From JARICQ01 sp964527205 (GTDB taxonomy: Bacteria; Bacillota; Clostridia; Tissierellales; Tissierellaceae), in contig CAZGQG010000005.1 of assembly GCA_964527205.1 (NCBI GenBank), forward strand, positions 19,573 through 83,572: a stretch of DNA of 64,000 nt, in the 5' to 3' direction. Position numbers and translations under genes: made by a program. Below the pieces are notes generated by a model. That model worked only from the letters and a program-made list of their open reading frames with translations, searched no databases and had not been told where the DNA came from. Shown here in pieces: positions 45,112 through 54,534 of this stretch; position 1 is the first letter of the stretch; the number at the start of each line of letters is the position of its first letter.

Positions 45112-45174
45112 CACTCTCCCCCAGGGGGGGTGTCTCCTATATATAAATATATCATTTATCTTGCACTTTGTCAA
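45112..45174 (-). promoter_or_regulatory. copA promoter with CsoR-type operator
   Basis: Minus strand: TTGACA (45169-45174), 17-base spacer, TATATT (45146-45151), a strong SigA promoter. Just downstream lies a C-tract/G-tract palindrome (GGGGGGG and CCCCC around one base, within 45112-45135), the form of a CsoR box. Repression by the csoR product is expected. Confidence 0.75.
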
Positions 45175-45218
45175 TTCTTACAATTATATTTTACTAGATT
45201 AAATATCTGCAAATTAAA

Positions 45219-45249
45219 AGATGTCCATAGCTAATCTTAGGGGACATCT
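45219..45249 (-). terminator. Terminator of the yolD-Y-polymerase operon
   Basis: Stem AGATGTCC / GGACATCT, followed by TTTTAATTT on the minus strand, between the YolD stop and the copA promoter. Confidence 0.72.
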
Positions 45250-45276
45250 CTTATAATTGTATTCAGTTAAATATTA

Positions 45277-45702
45277 CTAGATTTCCATACTCCTAAACAA
45301 TTCTCCCTTAATTTCAATTATATCCTCTATATTTATCTTTTCCCCATCTTCCATAACTACTAATCCTTCATATTTATCTATCTTCTTTACAGGGCCTGTA
45401 GATCTTATATATCTACCGCCCTCTTTTAATTTATCCTCCTGAAAGTGTAGGAAACTAAGTTCTTCCCCATCTCCTATATGTTCTTCTATAATAGATAGTC
45501 TTCTATTTAAATCCTCTTTTATGTACTGATCTAGTTGAATTTTTTTATCTGTTCTCCTTGCTACTTCATTTACAGCACTGTCATGACCACTTAGGGCTGC
45601 AAAGGGTGCAAACTGAGCTGCTCTTTTATATCTAGGCATTTGAGGATGCTTGTTTGACTTGGGAGGGAATAATTTAATTATATCATCATATGGATTTTTC
45701 AT
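45277..45702 (-). CDS. YolD-like family protein
   Basis: 141 residues, PF08863. The conserved start YKRAAQFAPFAALSGHDSAV and the LGKG-like C-terminal beta region (GRYIRSTGPVKKIDKYEGLVVMEDGEKINIEDI) are recognisable. YolD proteins are encoded with Y-family polymerases and may control them, but the mechanism is not settled. Its start overlaps the polymerase stop by 4 bp. Confidence 0.85.
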   Translation of the reverse strand: MKNPYDDIIKLFPPKSNKHPQMPRYKRAAQFAPFAALSGHDSAVNEVARRTDKKIQLDQYIKEDLNRRLSIIEEHIGDGEELSFLHFQEDKLKEGGRYIRSTGPVKKIDKYEGLVVMEDGEKINIEDIIEIKGELFRSMEI

Positions 45703-47213
45703 TTTTTATGACCTCCAATTTGATTGTTACGAGAAATAGTTGTGGCTCCCTCTTCAAGATTCATCCCCTTTATAATGGCGTTTTTACCATATTTATTCTT
45801 TAGCTTAATTATAGTTTCTTGTAGTTTTTTTTCTCTCTCTATCTCCTCTTTTTCTTCTTTATCCCCTTCTAAGTCAAGAAACATATCTAATTGCTGAACT
45901 GAATTTTTACTAATAGAATCCTCCCTAAGTAAATTATTAAAATTAACAGTGAGCCTTCTTATAAAGAGCTCCTTATCTACAATCCTATCGTATAAAGTTT
46001 CTGCTGCTCTCATTATAATAGATGTAGATGAAGTCTCTTTTTTTAAGTTAATGCTTCCATGGGAAGACTTTGGAACTTTTCTTCCATAGGAATCTGTTTT
46101 GATTTCACCTCTGTAGGCTTGCCTTTTTTCTTCATTGTCTAAGTTTCCTATATCATATCCTATTCTTAGGACTATTTGATCTGTTACAAGCCTCTTGGCT
46201 ACTAAATCTAGAACTAGAAGATCTGTCATTTCCTTTATAATAAGTTTGCCCTTTTCATAGCTATAGGGCTCATGAAGGACCTGTCCCGATCCCATGCTCT
46301 TTGACTTTGGCCTATATGCTTTAATATCTTCCATCCTACAGGATTCCAAGCCCCAGGCATGGTCTATAAGTAATTCTGCATTAATTCCAAAAAGCTTATA
46401 AAGTAAGTCCTCATTATAGTACTGATTTGCCTCTCCAATAGAGCATCTTGCTATATCCCCCATGGTGTAGAGGCCTTCTTTTTCTAGCTTTCTTGCATAG
46501 CCTTTTCCAAGTCTCCAAAAATCAGTGAGAGGACGATGAGTCCATAGTAGCTCCCTATAGGTCATTTCATCTAGTTGTGCAATCCTACTTCCATCCTCAT
46601 AGGCTTTCATCTTTTTAGCATGAATATCCATGGCCACCTTGGCAAGATATAAATTGGTTCCAATTCCAACTGTAGCCGTAATTCCTGTGGTTTTATAGAC
46701 ATCTTTAATAATCATCTTAGCTATCTCATAGGGGCTTAGCCTGTAGAGTTTAAGATAATTTGTAATGTCAATAAAAACCTCATCTATTGAATAGACATGA
46801 ATATCTTCTGAAGCCACATATTTTAAATATATGCCGTAGATCCTCGTACTGTATTCCAAATAAAGCCCCATACGGGGAGATGCCACTATATATGAAATAG
46901 CAGTTTCAGGAGAATCTCTTAATTCTTTGCTATCATAGGACTCAGATTTAAATTCTCTCCTAGCTGTTTTAAATAATCTTTTAGCATTAGCTTGCCTTGT
47001 CTTCATTACAACTTCAAATAATCTAGGCCGACCTGGAATACCATACGCCTTTAAAGATGGAGAAACAGCAAGGCATATGGTCTTTTGGGTCCTACTAGTA
47101 TCTGCAACAACTAAATTCGTAGTCATAGGATCTAGTCCTCGTTCTACACATTCTACAGAAGCATAAAAAGATTTTAAATCAATAGCTATATAGATTCTAT
47201 CTTCCTTTTCCAT
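45699..47213 (-). CDS. Y-family DNA polymerase, UvrX/UmuC type
   Basis: 504 residues from the ATG at 47213. Catalytic acidic residues lie in YIAIDLKSFYASVECVERG (Asp ~10) and YSIDEVFIDIT (Asp-Glu ~140). The ITATVGIGTNLYLAKVAMDI segment and the little-finger domain follow. A C-terminal QLDMFLDLE sequence resembles a beta-clamp binding motif. It performs translesion synthesis. The pairing with YolD is typical of Firmicutes chromosomes and plasmids. Confidence 0.92.
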   Translation of the reverse strand: MEKEDRIYIAIDLKSFYASVECVERGLDPMTTNLVVADTSRTQKTICLAVSPSLKAYGIPGRPRLFEVVMKTRQANAKRLFKTARREFKSESYDSKELRDSPETAISYIVASPRMGLYLEYSTRIYGIYLKYVASEDIHVYSIDEVFIDITNYLKLYRLSPYEIAKMIIKDVYKTTGITATVGIGTNLYLAKVAMDIHAKKMKAYEDGSRIAQLDEMTYRELLWTHRPLTDFWRLGKGYARKLEKEGLYTMGDIARCSIGEANQYYNEDLLYKLFGINAELLIDHAWGLESCRMEDIKAYRPKSKSMGSGQVLHEPYSYEKGKLIIKEMTDLLVLDLVAKRLVTDQIVLRIGYDIGNLDNEEKRQAYRGEIKTDSYGRKVPKSSHGSINLKKETSSTSIIMRAAETLYDRIVDKELFIRRLTVNFNNLLREDSISKNSVQQLDMFLDLEGDKEEKEEIEREKKLQETIIKLKNKYGKNAIIKGMNLEEGATTISRNNQIGGHKK

Positions 47214-47326
47214 CAAACCACCATCCCCCGAACATATATTCTATATTTCTATTATATCATATTATTATTTTTTTTCTAGCTTTCTAATATAATAGGGGGA
47301 AAATTTTTAAAAAGTCTTATCCATAT

Positions 47327-48703
47327 CTACTTCATAATTTTTTTGAGTAAATTTATTTTCTCTCCATAAGGAGGATAGCGAACAGGAATATCTATGAGAT
47401 TGCTCTTTTTAAGAATACTCTTATTGTGAGAAAAGGTCTCTATGCTAGCTTTTCCATGATATTCACCCATACCACTCTCTCCTACTCCTCCAAATCCCAT
47501 ATAGGATGTGGCTAGGTGGACCAGTGTATCATTAATACATCCTCCACCATAGGAAATATTATTGATTATTTTCTTTTCCATTTCCTTGGATTTAGTGAAT
47601 AAATATAGGGCTAGGGGCTTAGGTCTAGTATTTATCTTGAGAATAATATCATCTACATTCTCATATTCTATAATAGGTAGAATAGGACCAAATATTTCTT
47701 CCTGCATAATTGGATCCTCCCAGTCAACCTTATCCATTAGGGTAAAGGATATTTTATTCTTAGATTCATCTATCCTGCCTCCATAAGTAATCTGCCCTGT
47801 TTCTATTAAGTCACTTAATCTATGGAAATGCTTTTTATTGACTATTTTAGGAAATTCTAAATTTTCTTCAGGCTTAGGCCCAAATAATTCTTCTATACTG
47901 TTTTTTATTTCTTCTATAAGCTCCTTCTTCACGTCTTTATGGACTAGGAGATAGTCTGGAGCCACACAGGTTTGTCCTGCATTGACGCCCTTACCCCATA
48001 CAATCCTTTTGGCTGCCAGCTTTATATCTGCACTTTGGTCTACTATGCACGGGCTCTTTCCACCTAACTCCAATACAACTGGAGTTAAATGCTTGGCAGC
48101 TTTCTCCATAACAATTCTACCTACATGCTTGCTCCCTGTAAAAAATATTAGGTCAAATTTATTGTCTAGTAGGGACTGATTAGCCTCTCTTCCACCCTCA
48201 ATTACTGAAATATAAGATTCATCAAAAGTATCTTCTATAATCTTTTTTATGATTGATGATGTTTTTCCTGCATGGTTTGAAGGTTTTATTATGGAACAGT
48301 TCCCCGCCGCCATTGCTCCTACTAGGGGAGATAAAGATAGAAGAAATGGATAGTTCCATGGTGCAATAATTAATACATTTCCGTAAGGTTCTTTGTAGAT
48401 CCTACTTACTGATGGAAATTGGGCTATAGGTGTCCTCACTCTTTTAGGTTTTAGAAGGCCTTTCATATTTTTTAGCATAAAACTTATTTCTTCTAAAACC
48501 ATTCCTATTTCTGTTGCATAACTTTCAAAATTGGCCTTATTCAAATCCTCTCCCAAGGCTTCCATTATCTCTTTTTCATATCTTTGAATTGCCTGGTAAA
48601 GCAATTCAAGATTTTTAACTCTGAAGTCTATATCCTTTGTTATGCCCTTTTGAAAGAATTCCTTTTGTTTATCTAAAATTTCTCTTATAGCTCCCTTGTT
48701 CAT
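47327..48703 (-). CDS. Aldehyde dehydrogenase (class 3-like, NAD(P)-dependent)
   Basis: 458 residues, short ALDH type. Cofactor motif FFTGSKHVGRIVMEKAAKHL, catalytic Glu in LELGGKSPCIVD (~210) and catalytic Cys in NAGQTCVAPDYLLV (~243). The C-terminus has a hydrophobic/basic tail but no clear membrane anchor. It oxidises a fatty or aromatic aldehyde; being encoded with an alcohol dehydrogenase, it may interconvert alcohol, aldehyde and acid. Confidence 0.9.
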   Translation of the reverse strand: MNKGAIREILDKQKEFFQKGITKDIDFRVKNLELLYQAIQRYEKEIMEALGEDLNKANFESYATEIGMVLEEISFMLKNMKGLLKPKRVRTPIAQFPSVSRIYKEPYGNVLIIAPWNYPFLLSLSPLVGAMAAGNCSIIKPSNHAGKTSSIIKKIIEDTFDESYISVIEGGREANQSLLDNKFDLIFFTGSKHVGRIVMEKAAKHLTPVVLELGGKSPCIVDQSADIKLAAKRIVWGKGVNAGQTCVAPDYLLVHKDVKKELIEEIKNSIEELFGPKPEENLEFPKIVNKKHFHRLSDLIETGQITYGGRIDESKNKISFTLMDKVDWEDPIMQEEIFGPILPIIEYENVDDIILKINTRPKPLALYLFTKSKEMEKKIINNISYGGGCINDTLVHLATSYMGFGGVGESGMGEYHGKASIETFSHNKSILKKSNLIDIPVRYPPYGEKINLLKKIMK

Positions 48704-48728
48704 TGTCCTTAGCCTCCCTTATACTTTA

Positions 48729-49910
48729 TTAATAAGCCTTATTTAAGATATCCATTATACGTTCATGGGTAACTTCTACTGGATTTACTATGGCTGCCCC
48801 ATCATTTATAGCAGTTTTTGCAATTCTTTCAAAGTCTTCTTTCTCTACCCCTACCTCACTTAATCTAGTAGGTAATGGGGACATCTCTTTTAAGTCTAAT
48901 ATATAGTTTCTCACTTCCTCTATACACTTTCTTCCCCTCTCATCTTTTGGAGTTTTGCTATAGATATCTGGTCCAGAAAAAGCTAGTAAAATTCTTGCAT
49001 ATTCTTCCTGGCATAGACTTAGGTTTAATTCCATACAATGAGGAAGGAGTATTGTCATGGCCTCACTATGGGCCACACCACTTACAGATCCACAAGCATG
49101 ACCAATTGCATGGACAATACCTACCATTGAGTTAGAAAAGGCTACTCCAGCCATTAAAGATGCATTTGCCATTGCAAGCCTTGCTTGTTCATCCTTGCCA
49201 TTTGATACAGCTCTTTTTAGATTCAATGATATTAATTCTATGGCTGTAAGACCATAAACCCTGCTAAAAGGATTTTTTTGCAGGCCTGTAACAGCTTCTA
49301 TGCTATGGGTTAGAGCATCTATACCAGTAGAGGCTGTTAATCTGGGAGGCAGGGAGCTGGTCATTCTAGGATCTAAAATTGCTAGATCAGCTAGGATACT
49401 GTAGGATATAAACTCTAATTTTACATCCCTAATAGTATCTGAGATAACAGATACCAGGGTGGCCTCTGATCCAGTGCCTGAAGTGCTAGGGATTACAATA
49501 AGAGGCTTTAATTTCCCTCTAATAATTTCTAATCCCATATGCTCCTTTAAATCATCTGTATCAGTAGAAACTAATATATTTACCCCCTTGGCTGTATCAA
49601 TTACAGAACCACCCCCTATAGCAATTATGCTATCACAATTATTCTTTTTATATAATCTCCCTATTTGATTTACAATCTCTATAGAAGAGTCCTGGGGTAT
49701 ATCCTTGAAGATAGTTCCTATTTGAATCCTAGCATTTTCCAAAGAATCAGTAATAATTTTTAATTGACCATATTTTACCATGGAATTAGTAGTAAGTATT
49801 AAGGGTCTCTTCCCCTCCAGATTAATAAGTTCAAAAGCTATGTTCTCTAGGGCATATTTCCCTGAAATTATTTTTACAGAATTCATAAACTCATAATATT
49901 CCGGTATCAT
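48729..49910 (-). CDS. Iron-containing alcohol dehydrogenase
   Basis: 393 residues. The GGGSVIDTAKG nucleotide motif (~97-107) and iron ligands in LTHSIEAVTG, and in HAIGHACGSVSGVAHSEA (His residues ~268-284), are conserved. NAD(P)H-dependent reduction of an aldehyde or oxidation of an alcohol is expected; substrate unknown. AGGAGG precedes the start, and the aldehyde dehydrogenase follows 25 bp downstream. Confidence 0.92.
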   Translation of the reverse strand: MIPEYYEFMNSVKIISGKYALENIAFELINLEGKRPLILTTNSMVKYGQLKIITDSLENARIQIGTIFKDIPQDSSIEIVNQIGRLYKKNNCDSIIAIGGGSVIDTAKGVNILVSTDTDDLKEHMGLEIIRGKLKPLIVIPSTSGTGSEATLVSVISDTIRDVKLEFISYSILADLAILDPRMTSSLPPRLTASTGIDALTHSIEAVTGLQKNPFSRVYGLTAIELISLNLKRAVSNGKDEQARLAMANASLMAGVAFSNSMVGIVHAIGHACGSVSGVAHSEAMTILLPHCMELNLSLCQEEYARILLAFSGPDIYSKTPKDERGRKCIEEVRNYILDLKEMSPLPTRLSEVGVEKEDFERIAKTAINDGAAIVNPVEVTHERIMDILNKAY

Positions 49911-49921
49911 TTAATCTCCTC

Positions 49922-50395
49922 CTATTTAAATAATAAAGCTAAATATGCATGTGCCTTAGTTTTTGAGCGTTTTGGTCTTTCCTTTAATATTTTCTTTGTG
50001 ATAAAATCTGGGAACAAGTAAGCCTCGACATAATATAAAATACGAACAAAGGGCATAGCCTGTATAAAGTCTCCCCTTACTATAAATCTATGTTGACTAT
50101 AGCCTTCATAGATCCCTATCTTACCAACTACAAGTAGGAAGGCTGCTTCATAGCTTTTAAATATAATTGAAAGGTCTGCTTGAGAATCATATGTAGTTCC
50201 CAGATATTCAAATTCACTTCCCATCTTCTTTACAGCTACTTTTGTATCTGTATTAAGAACTTTGAGTTCTACTGTAAAACCATCCTCATAGACTTCCAGT
50301 TCTTTTTTTACAGCCTCTTCAATTCGGGAGCATGAAACCAAACCCTTTCCTAAAAGTTTAAATCCAAAATTTACAACAAACTTTTTAAAACCCAT
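49922..50395 (-). CDS. SCP2-like lipid-binding protein
   Basis: 157 residues. The second half resembles the SCP-2 fold: ADLSIIFKSYEAAFLLVVGKIGIYEGYSQHRFIVRGD, with alternating strands and an amphipathic C-terminus, ending with basic RPKRSKTKAHAYLALLFK. It is first in the operon with the alcohol and aldehyde dehydrogenases, suggesting long-chain lipid substrates. The assignment rests on pattern only. Confidence 0.6.
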   Translation of the reverse strand: MGFKKFVVNFGFKLLGKGLVSCSRIEEAVKKELEVYEDGFTVELKVLNTDTKVAVKKMGSEFEYLGTTYDSQADLSIIFKSYEAAFLLVVGKIGIYEGYSQHRFIVRGDFIQAMPFVRILYYVEAYLFPDFITKKILKERPKRSKTKAHAYLALLFK

Positions 50396-50491
50396 ATATC
50401 TTACCTCCTCTATCCTCTTGTAAGTTATTAAAAAATCCTCTAAGAGTCCTCTAACTTACTTCTACCTATAAAATCCCTTTTTAAAACAAAA

Positions 50492-50522
50492 TATGTTCCC
50501 TAAGAACAACTTAAGGAACATA
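50492..50522 (-). terminator. Terminator of the degV-MATE transcript
   Basis: Stem TATGTTCC / GGAACATA with inner TAAG / CTTA, followed by TTTTGTTTT on the minus strand. Confidence 0.8.
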
Positions 50523-50535
50523 AGTACACTTCAAA

Positions 50536-51411
50536 TTAAATTTCATTTATATATATATCTGGTTCCTGATTAAAAAACATCACCCCTATGCCTCCTATTC
50601 CAAGGTGAGTTGCTAATACACTTCCTATTTTTGTGATTATTATATTTTTAGTTCCAAATCTTTCAACTATCATGTCCCTTATTTTCAAGGCCATGTCATA
50701 GCTATCAGAATGAGCTATGCCTATTACTTGATCTGTAAAGCTATTAATTCTCTCCTCAACAATGGACAATATTGTTTTTATAGCTTTATTTCTTCCTCTC
50801 ACATTTTGGATCACACCTATTTCTCCATCTTCCATAGTTAAAATAGGATTAATCTTTAAAGCAGTCCCTATTATAGCACCACCCTTTGACAACCTACCTC
50901 CCTTTGATATCCAATCTAAATTGTTTAGAGTAAATACATGTTCTACATTGTCAATGTTTTGCTTGGATATCTTGACAATATCTTCAAAGCTGTATCCTTC
51001 TTGAGATAGTTTTGCAGCTTGATGGGCTATTAAAGCAGAGCCCACACATCCAGCTCTTGTATCTAAAATCTTCATTTTTACATCTGGATATTTTTCTTTA
51101 AGCTCTTCTATAATAAGAAATGAAGTTTGATATGTACTGGAAAGCTCTGATGTGAAACAATAAAAAATAAAATCTCTTCCCCTAGAGGCATGTCCTTCAA
51201 ATAATTTATATATATCCAAGGGATTTGGCAAAGAAGTAGTAGGATAAATATCCTTTCTCATTTGATCATAAACTTCTTCTGTACTTATGGTCTTCCTATC
51301 TAAATATTCTTCCGAATTTATACTTACCCTAAGAGAAAGCATATCTATATCATATTTTTCTATAATCTCATCTGGTAGATCTGCTGTACTATCTATTATT
51401 ATTTTCGTCAT
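50536..51411 (-). CDS. DegV-family fatty-acid-binding protein (FakB-like)
   Basis: 291 residues. N-terminal IIIDSTADLPDEI, TTSLPNPLDIYKLFE, SSELSSTYQT and LDTRAGCVGSALIA are typical of the DegV family, whose members bind a fatty acid for phosphorylation by FakA. The ligand-contacting Ser/Thr (SELSSTY) is present. It lies 16 bp downstream of a MATE exporter. A FakA-like domain is encoded at 56 kb. Confidence 0.92.
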   Translation of the reverse strand: MTKIIIDSTADLPDEIIEKYDIDMLSLRVSINSEEYLDRKTISTEEVYDQMRKDIYPTTSLPNPLDIYKLFEGHASRGRDFIFYCFTSELSSTYQTSFLIIEELKEKYPDVKMKILDTRAGCVGSALIAHQAAKLSQEGYSFEDIVKISKQNIDNVEHVFTLNNLDWISKGGRLSKGGAIIGTALKINPILTMEDGEIGVIQNVRGRNKAIKTILSIVEERINSFTDQVIGIAHSDSYDMALKIRDMIVERFGTKNIIITKIGSVLATHLGIGGIGVMFFNQEPDIYINEI

Positions 51412-51427
51412 ATTTATCTCTCCTATA

Positions 51428-52801
51428 TTATGAAACTAATCTTTCCTCAGCCTTATATTTCTTATCCTTCTTATCCAGTGCTCTTATTTCTATCCACAGC
51501 CATACACCTGTAACTATAAAGGCTCCTATATCTGATACTGGTGCTGACCACCATACACCCTCTATGCCCCAGATTTTTGGCAATATGAGAAGAGCTGGTA
51601 TGAATATAAAGACCTGCCTGGATAGACCTAATATAGTAGCCTGTTTAGGCTTTCCAATTGCTTGGAAGTAACTGGAGCTAATCATCTGAATTCCAACTAA
51701 GGGTATAAACATAAAGTTAATAGCCATTGCATGAATGCCTAATTCTATTAATTCTGGATTTTCATTGAAAATCCCAATTAATTGTCTAGGCCAAATTTTA
51801 GAAATTATAAAGCCAAGACTTACTATTGCAGTGGCTGATAGGAGAGATAATTTCAAGGTATCCTTTACCCTATCGTATTTCTTTGCCCCATAATTATAAC
51901 CTATTATAGGTTGAGCTCCTTGATTGATCCCCATAGCCGGCATTATTAAAAAGGTGACCACACTCATTATTATTCCTATAACTGCCAGATGTAAATCTCC
52001 TCCATATTCTGCCAAAGACCTATTAAATATTGTCTGTTGGATACTTCCAGCGATTTGTAAGACAAAGGAAGGAAAACCTATTATTACAATAGATTTGACT
52101 ATCATGGCTCTAAGTTTAAAGTTTTCTTTTCGAATCTTAATCTTGCTTCTTCCAGAAATAAAGTGATATATAACCCATGTACTTGTAACAGCATAGGAAA
52201 TAATAGTTGCTAGGGCTGCTCCCTTGATTCCCCAATTAAAGGGAAAGATAAAGATATAGTCTAATATAATATTAGTTACTGCACCTATTAACATTGTATT
52301 CATTGCTATCTTAGGGTTTCCCTCTGCTCTTATAAAGTTATTCATTCCAGTTCCTATGGCAAGAAAAGTACTACCTATTAGAATAATTCTTAAATAATCC
52401 TTGGCATAGGGCAGTATATTAGAACTTGCACCAAAGAAAACTAAAATAGGCTCAATAAAGATCAGTCCTAGAATAGTTAAGCTTAGACCTAATAATACAA
52501 AAAGAACAATGGCATTTCCTATTATCTTTTCTGCCTCTTCTTCTTTTTTCTCTCCCAGTCTTATAGATATAAGGGAAGTAGCTCCCATTCCTATGAGCAT
52601 AATACATGCCATATAAATTGTAATTATCGGTAGGGATACTGTTACTGCAGCAAGGGCTATATCACCTACACCACGTCCTACAAAAATACTATCTACTATA
52701 TTATATAAGGCATTAACCAGTAAGCCTATTATTGCAGGCACTGAAAATTTAAGTAATAGTTTTGGAATACTTTCTACTTCCATTTGATTATCTTTTTCCA
52801 T
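51428..52801 (-). CDS. MATE-family efflux transporter
   Basis: 457 residues with about twelve membrane helices. The pattern KLLLKFSVPAIIGLLVNALYNIVDSIFVGRGVG and the internal repeat FPSFVLQIAGSIQQTIFNRSL, GINQGAQPIIGYNYGAKKYDR are typical of MATE/NorM-like proteins. It exports cationic compounds or drugs with Na+ or H+. GGAG precedes the start. Confidence 0.92.
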   Translation of the reverse strand: MEKDNQMEVESIPKLLLKFSVPAIIGLLVNALYNIVDSIFVGRGVGDIALAAVTVSLPIITIYMACIMLIGMGATSLISIRLGEKKEEEAEKIIGNAIVLFVLLGLSLTILGLIFIEPILVFFGASSNILPYAKDYLRIILIGSTFLAIGTGMNNFIRAEGNPKIAMNTMLIGAVTNIILDYIFIFPFNWGIKGAALATIISYAVTSTWVIYHFISGRSKIKIRKENFKLRAMIVKSIVIIGFPSFVLQIAGSIQQTIFNRSLAEYGGDLHLAVIGIIMSVVTFLIMPAMGINQGAQPIIGYNYGAKKYDRVKDTLKLSLLSATAIVSLGFIISKIWPRQLIGIFNENPELIELGIHAMAINFMFIPLVGIQMISSSYFQAIGKPKQATILGLSRQVFIFIPALLILPKIWGIEGVWWSAPVSDIGAFIVTGVWLWIEIRALDKKDKKYKAEERLVS

Positions 52802-52968
52802 AAAAACACTCCTTTAAAAATTATAAGTTTCTTATTTCAAAGGATACTATATCATAGGCATTTCTTAAGTTCCAGTTACAAAGAAGAAGATTTGTCCAGA
52901 TTCCTAAGCTTATGGAAGGAAAGTCATCTATTAAGGAGGGATTAAGTGAGAAGCTAAGTTGTAAAACA

Positions 52969-53008
52969 TATCAGCCCTACTCTTCTATTTAGAAAAGTAG
53001 GGCTGATA
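52969..53008 (-). terminator. Hairpin terminator after the PsiE-like gene
   Basis: 19-bp stem with one mismatch (52969-52987 with 52990-53008) and a 2-nt loop, 20 bp after the stop. The T-run is modest on either strand. No gene is seen between it and the MATE start at 52801. Confidence 0.7.
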
Positions 53009-53028
53009 TATGCGTTTTATTTTTCATC

Positions 53029-53649
53029 TTATTTTTCTTCAATTAGTATTCTCTCTATAACTCCGTCATCATAGGCTACAATTGTAAATTTGTAATCACC
53101 ATAATCAAGAGTTAGACCTTTTTCTATCTTAATACACTTATCCTGAGATATTTTATAAAAAAGACCTCCCAGGGTGTTTATGTCGCTTTCTGGTAAATCA
53201 AAACCAAACTCTCGCCGAACCTTTTCTAGAGGAATGGCAGCGGAAAAAGTATTATCATATTTTGCTAGTAGTTTGTCATTACCTGCAAAGAACTTAAGTA
53301 CAAAAAATATTATTGCTATAGAAACAGTTCCTATAAATATATCCACCATAGAATCTGCATATACCAGCATTTTACGTGCAATTACAAATAATATTAGGGT
53401 TAGAATAGATTCATGAGAATGAGTTACTATCATCATTATCATCTCTAATCCAACAACAAGCATTAGAACATGTTTCAAAAAAGATCCAAAGGCCTCATAG
53501 GACACATTCTTTGGTTCACTTAAAATAACTACTATGTATCTAAATAAATCCGGTATCCCCATTATAACTGCAATAGCGATAATTAAAGAAATTATCACCT
53601 CTAATATTATTATAAATCGTTTTAGACCCTTCATTCCCCTACTACTCAT
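53029..53649 (-). CDS. PsiE-like membrane protein fused to a CorC/HlyC transporter-associated domain
   Basis: 206 residues from the ATG at 53649, which has GGAGG upstream. About four membrane helices in the first ~125 residues resemble the PsiE (phosphate-starvation-inducible E) family. The last ~70 residues (IPLEKVRREFGFDLPESDINTLGGLFYKI...GDYKFTIVAYDDGVIERILIEE) match the CorC/HlyC transporter-associated domain, normally found after CBS domains in ion-export proteins. The combination without CBS domains is uncommon. Function unknown. Confidence 0.72.
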   Translation of the reverse strand: MSSRGMKGLKRFIIILEVIISLIIAIAVIMGIPDLFRYIVVILSEPKNVSYEAFGSFLKHVLMLVVGLEMIMMIVTHSHESILTLILFVIARKMLVYADSMVDIFIGTVSIAIIFFVLKFFAGNDKLLAKYDNTFSAAIPLEKVRREFGFDLPESDINTLGGLFYKISQDKCIKIEKGLTLDYGDYKFTIVAYDDGVIERILIEEK

Positions 53650-53714
53650 AATTATCCTCCTTAGCAAATCCTCTTATCCATTGTTTCTAAAATATTCTAA
53701 TTTATTTATATTTA

Positions 53715-54521
53715 TTATACCATATTTTTCATATTTACAAGCTTATATCCTAGCCAATAAGTAATAATACCTATTAATACTGATAAATATATAATTAAAT
53801 TATTTATAGTCATCTTTCCAAAGAAAAAAATCAATAGTACTGTTAGGCTATAGCTAATTTGACTTAAGAATATCTTAGAGCTTTTTGCTGGATTGCCAAG
53901 ATCATCTTTAAGCCCCTTCTTTGAGAGAAAAGGCCAAAATATAAAGGATATAAGTACTAAGGAGATTAGCACTATATTTATAGGATTTGAATAATCTATC
54001 CTATTAAATGAAAGATAGATCATAAAAAAACTTTCCAAAATAAAAGTAAAAGAAGCTATTCCACCAGCAATTAAAGCTAGCTTGTTTTTTTCTTTAAAGT
54101 TTATTAGAAAGGCCATGGCCACTATGAAAGGAATTAAATATATGCTATTTTCATTGTTTATGGATAAGTATATGGTCATTCCAAGTACTGAAAATATGTC
54201 TAAAAACCTTAACTCTTTTCCTGATATTCCGTTTATCATCCTCATAATTAAGATTATCCATAGGATAGGTAAAAGCTGAATGTTTTCATAGTAAAACAAA
54301 TTTAAAAAAGAAAAAATCACAGCTATAAAGGCTGAATATTCATGTTTAGGGTCTGCTTCTCTAGCTAAAGCCCAGCTTAAAAATGTCCCAGCTCCTATAT
54401 AAAAACCTGACATGATTTCTCCTGTAAAAATCCATCCTAGACCTGCCAGGAAGCTTGCTATTGTAAGTATTATTTTATTTGTTCTGTAATTGATATCTAT
54501 TTTTCTTCCCAAGGTAAACAT
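53715..54521 (-). CDS. Polytopic membrane protein of unknown function
   Basis: 268 residues, eight or so hydrophobic segments and short loops; the only hydrophilic stretch is around SKKGLKDDLGNPAKSSK (~205). No family motif is recognised. AAGGAG precedes the ATG at 54521. It is the second in a row of membrane-protein genes (DUF1295-like, DUF3159-like) on the same strand, with spacings of 13-40 bp, so it is probably one operon. Confidence 0.7.
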   Translation of the reverse strand: MFTLGRKIDINYRTNKIILTIASFLAGLGWIFTGEIMSGFYIGAGTFLSWALAREADPKHEYSAFIAVIFSFLNLFYYENIQLLPILWIILIMRMINGISGKELRFLDIFSVLGMTIYLSINNENSIYLIPFIVAMAFLINFKEKNKLALIAGGIASFTFILESFFMIYLSFNRIDYSNPINIVLISLVLISFIFWPFLSKKGLKDDLGNPAKSSKIFLSQISYSLTVLLIFFFGKMTINNLIIYLSVLIGIITYWLGYKLVNMKNMV

Positions 54522-54534
54522 TGATTACAACTCC

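Noticed and set aside
45118..45130. C/G homopolymer tract as a sequencing artefact
   Set aside because: Its position just after the copA -10 and its palindromic form fit a CsoR operator.
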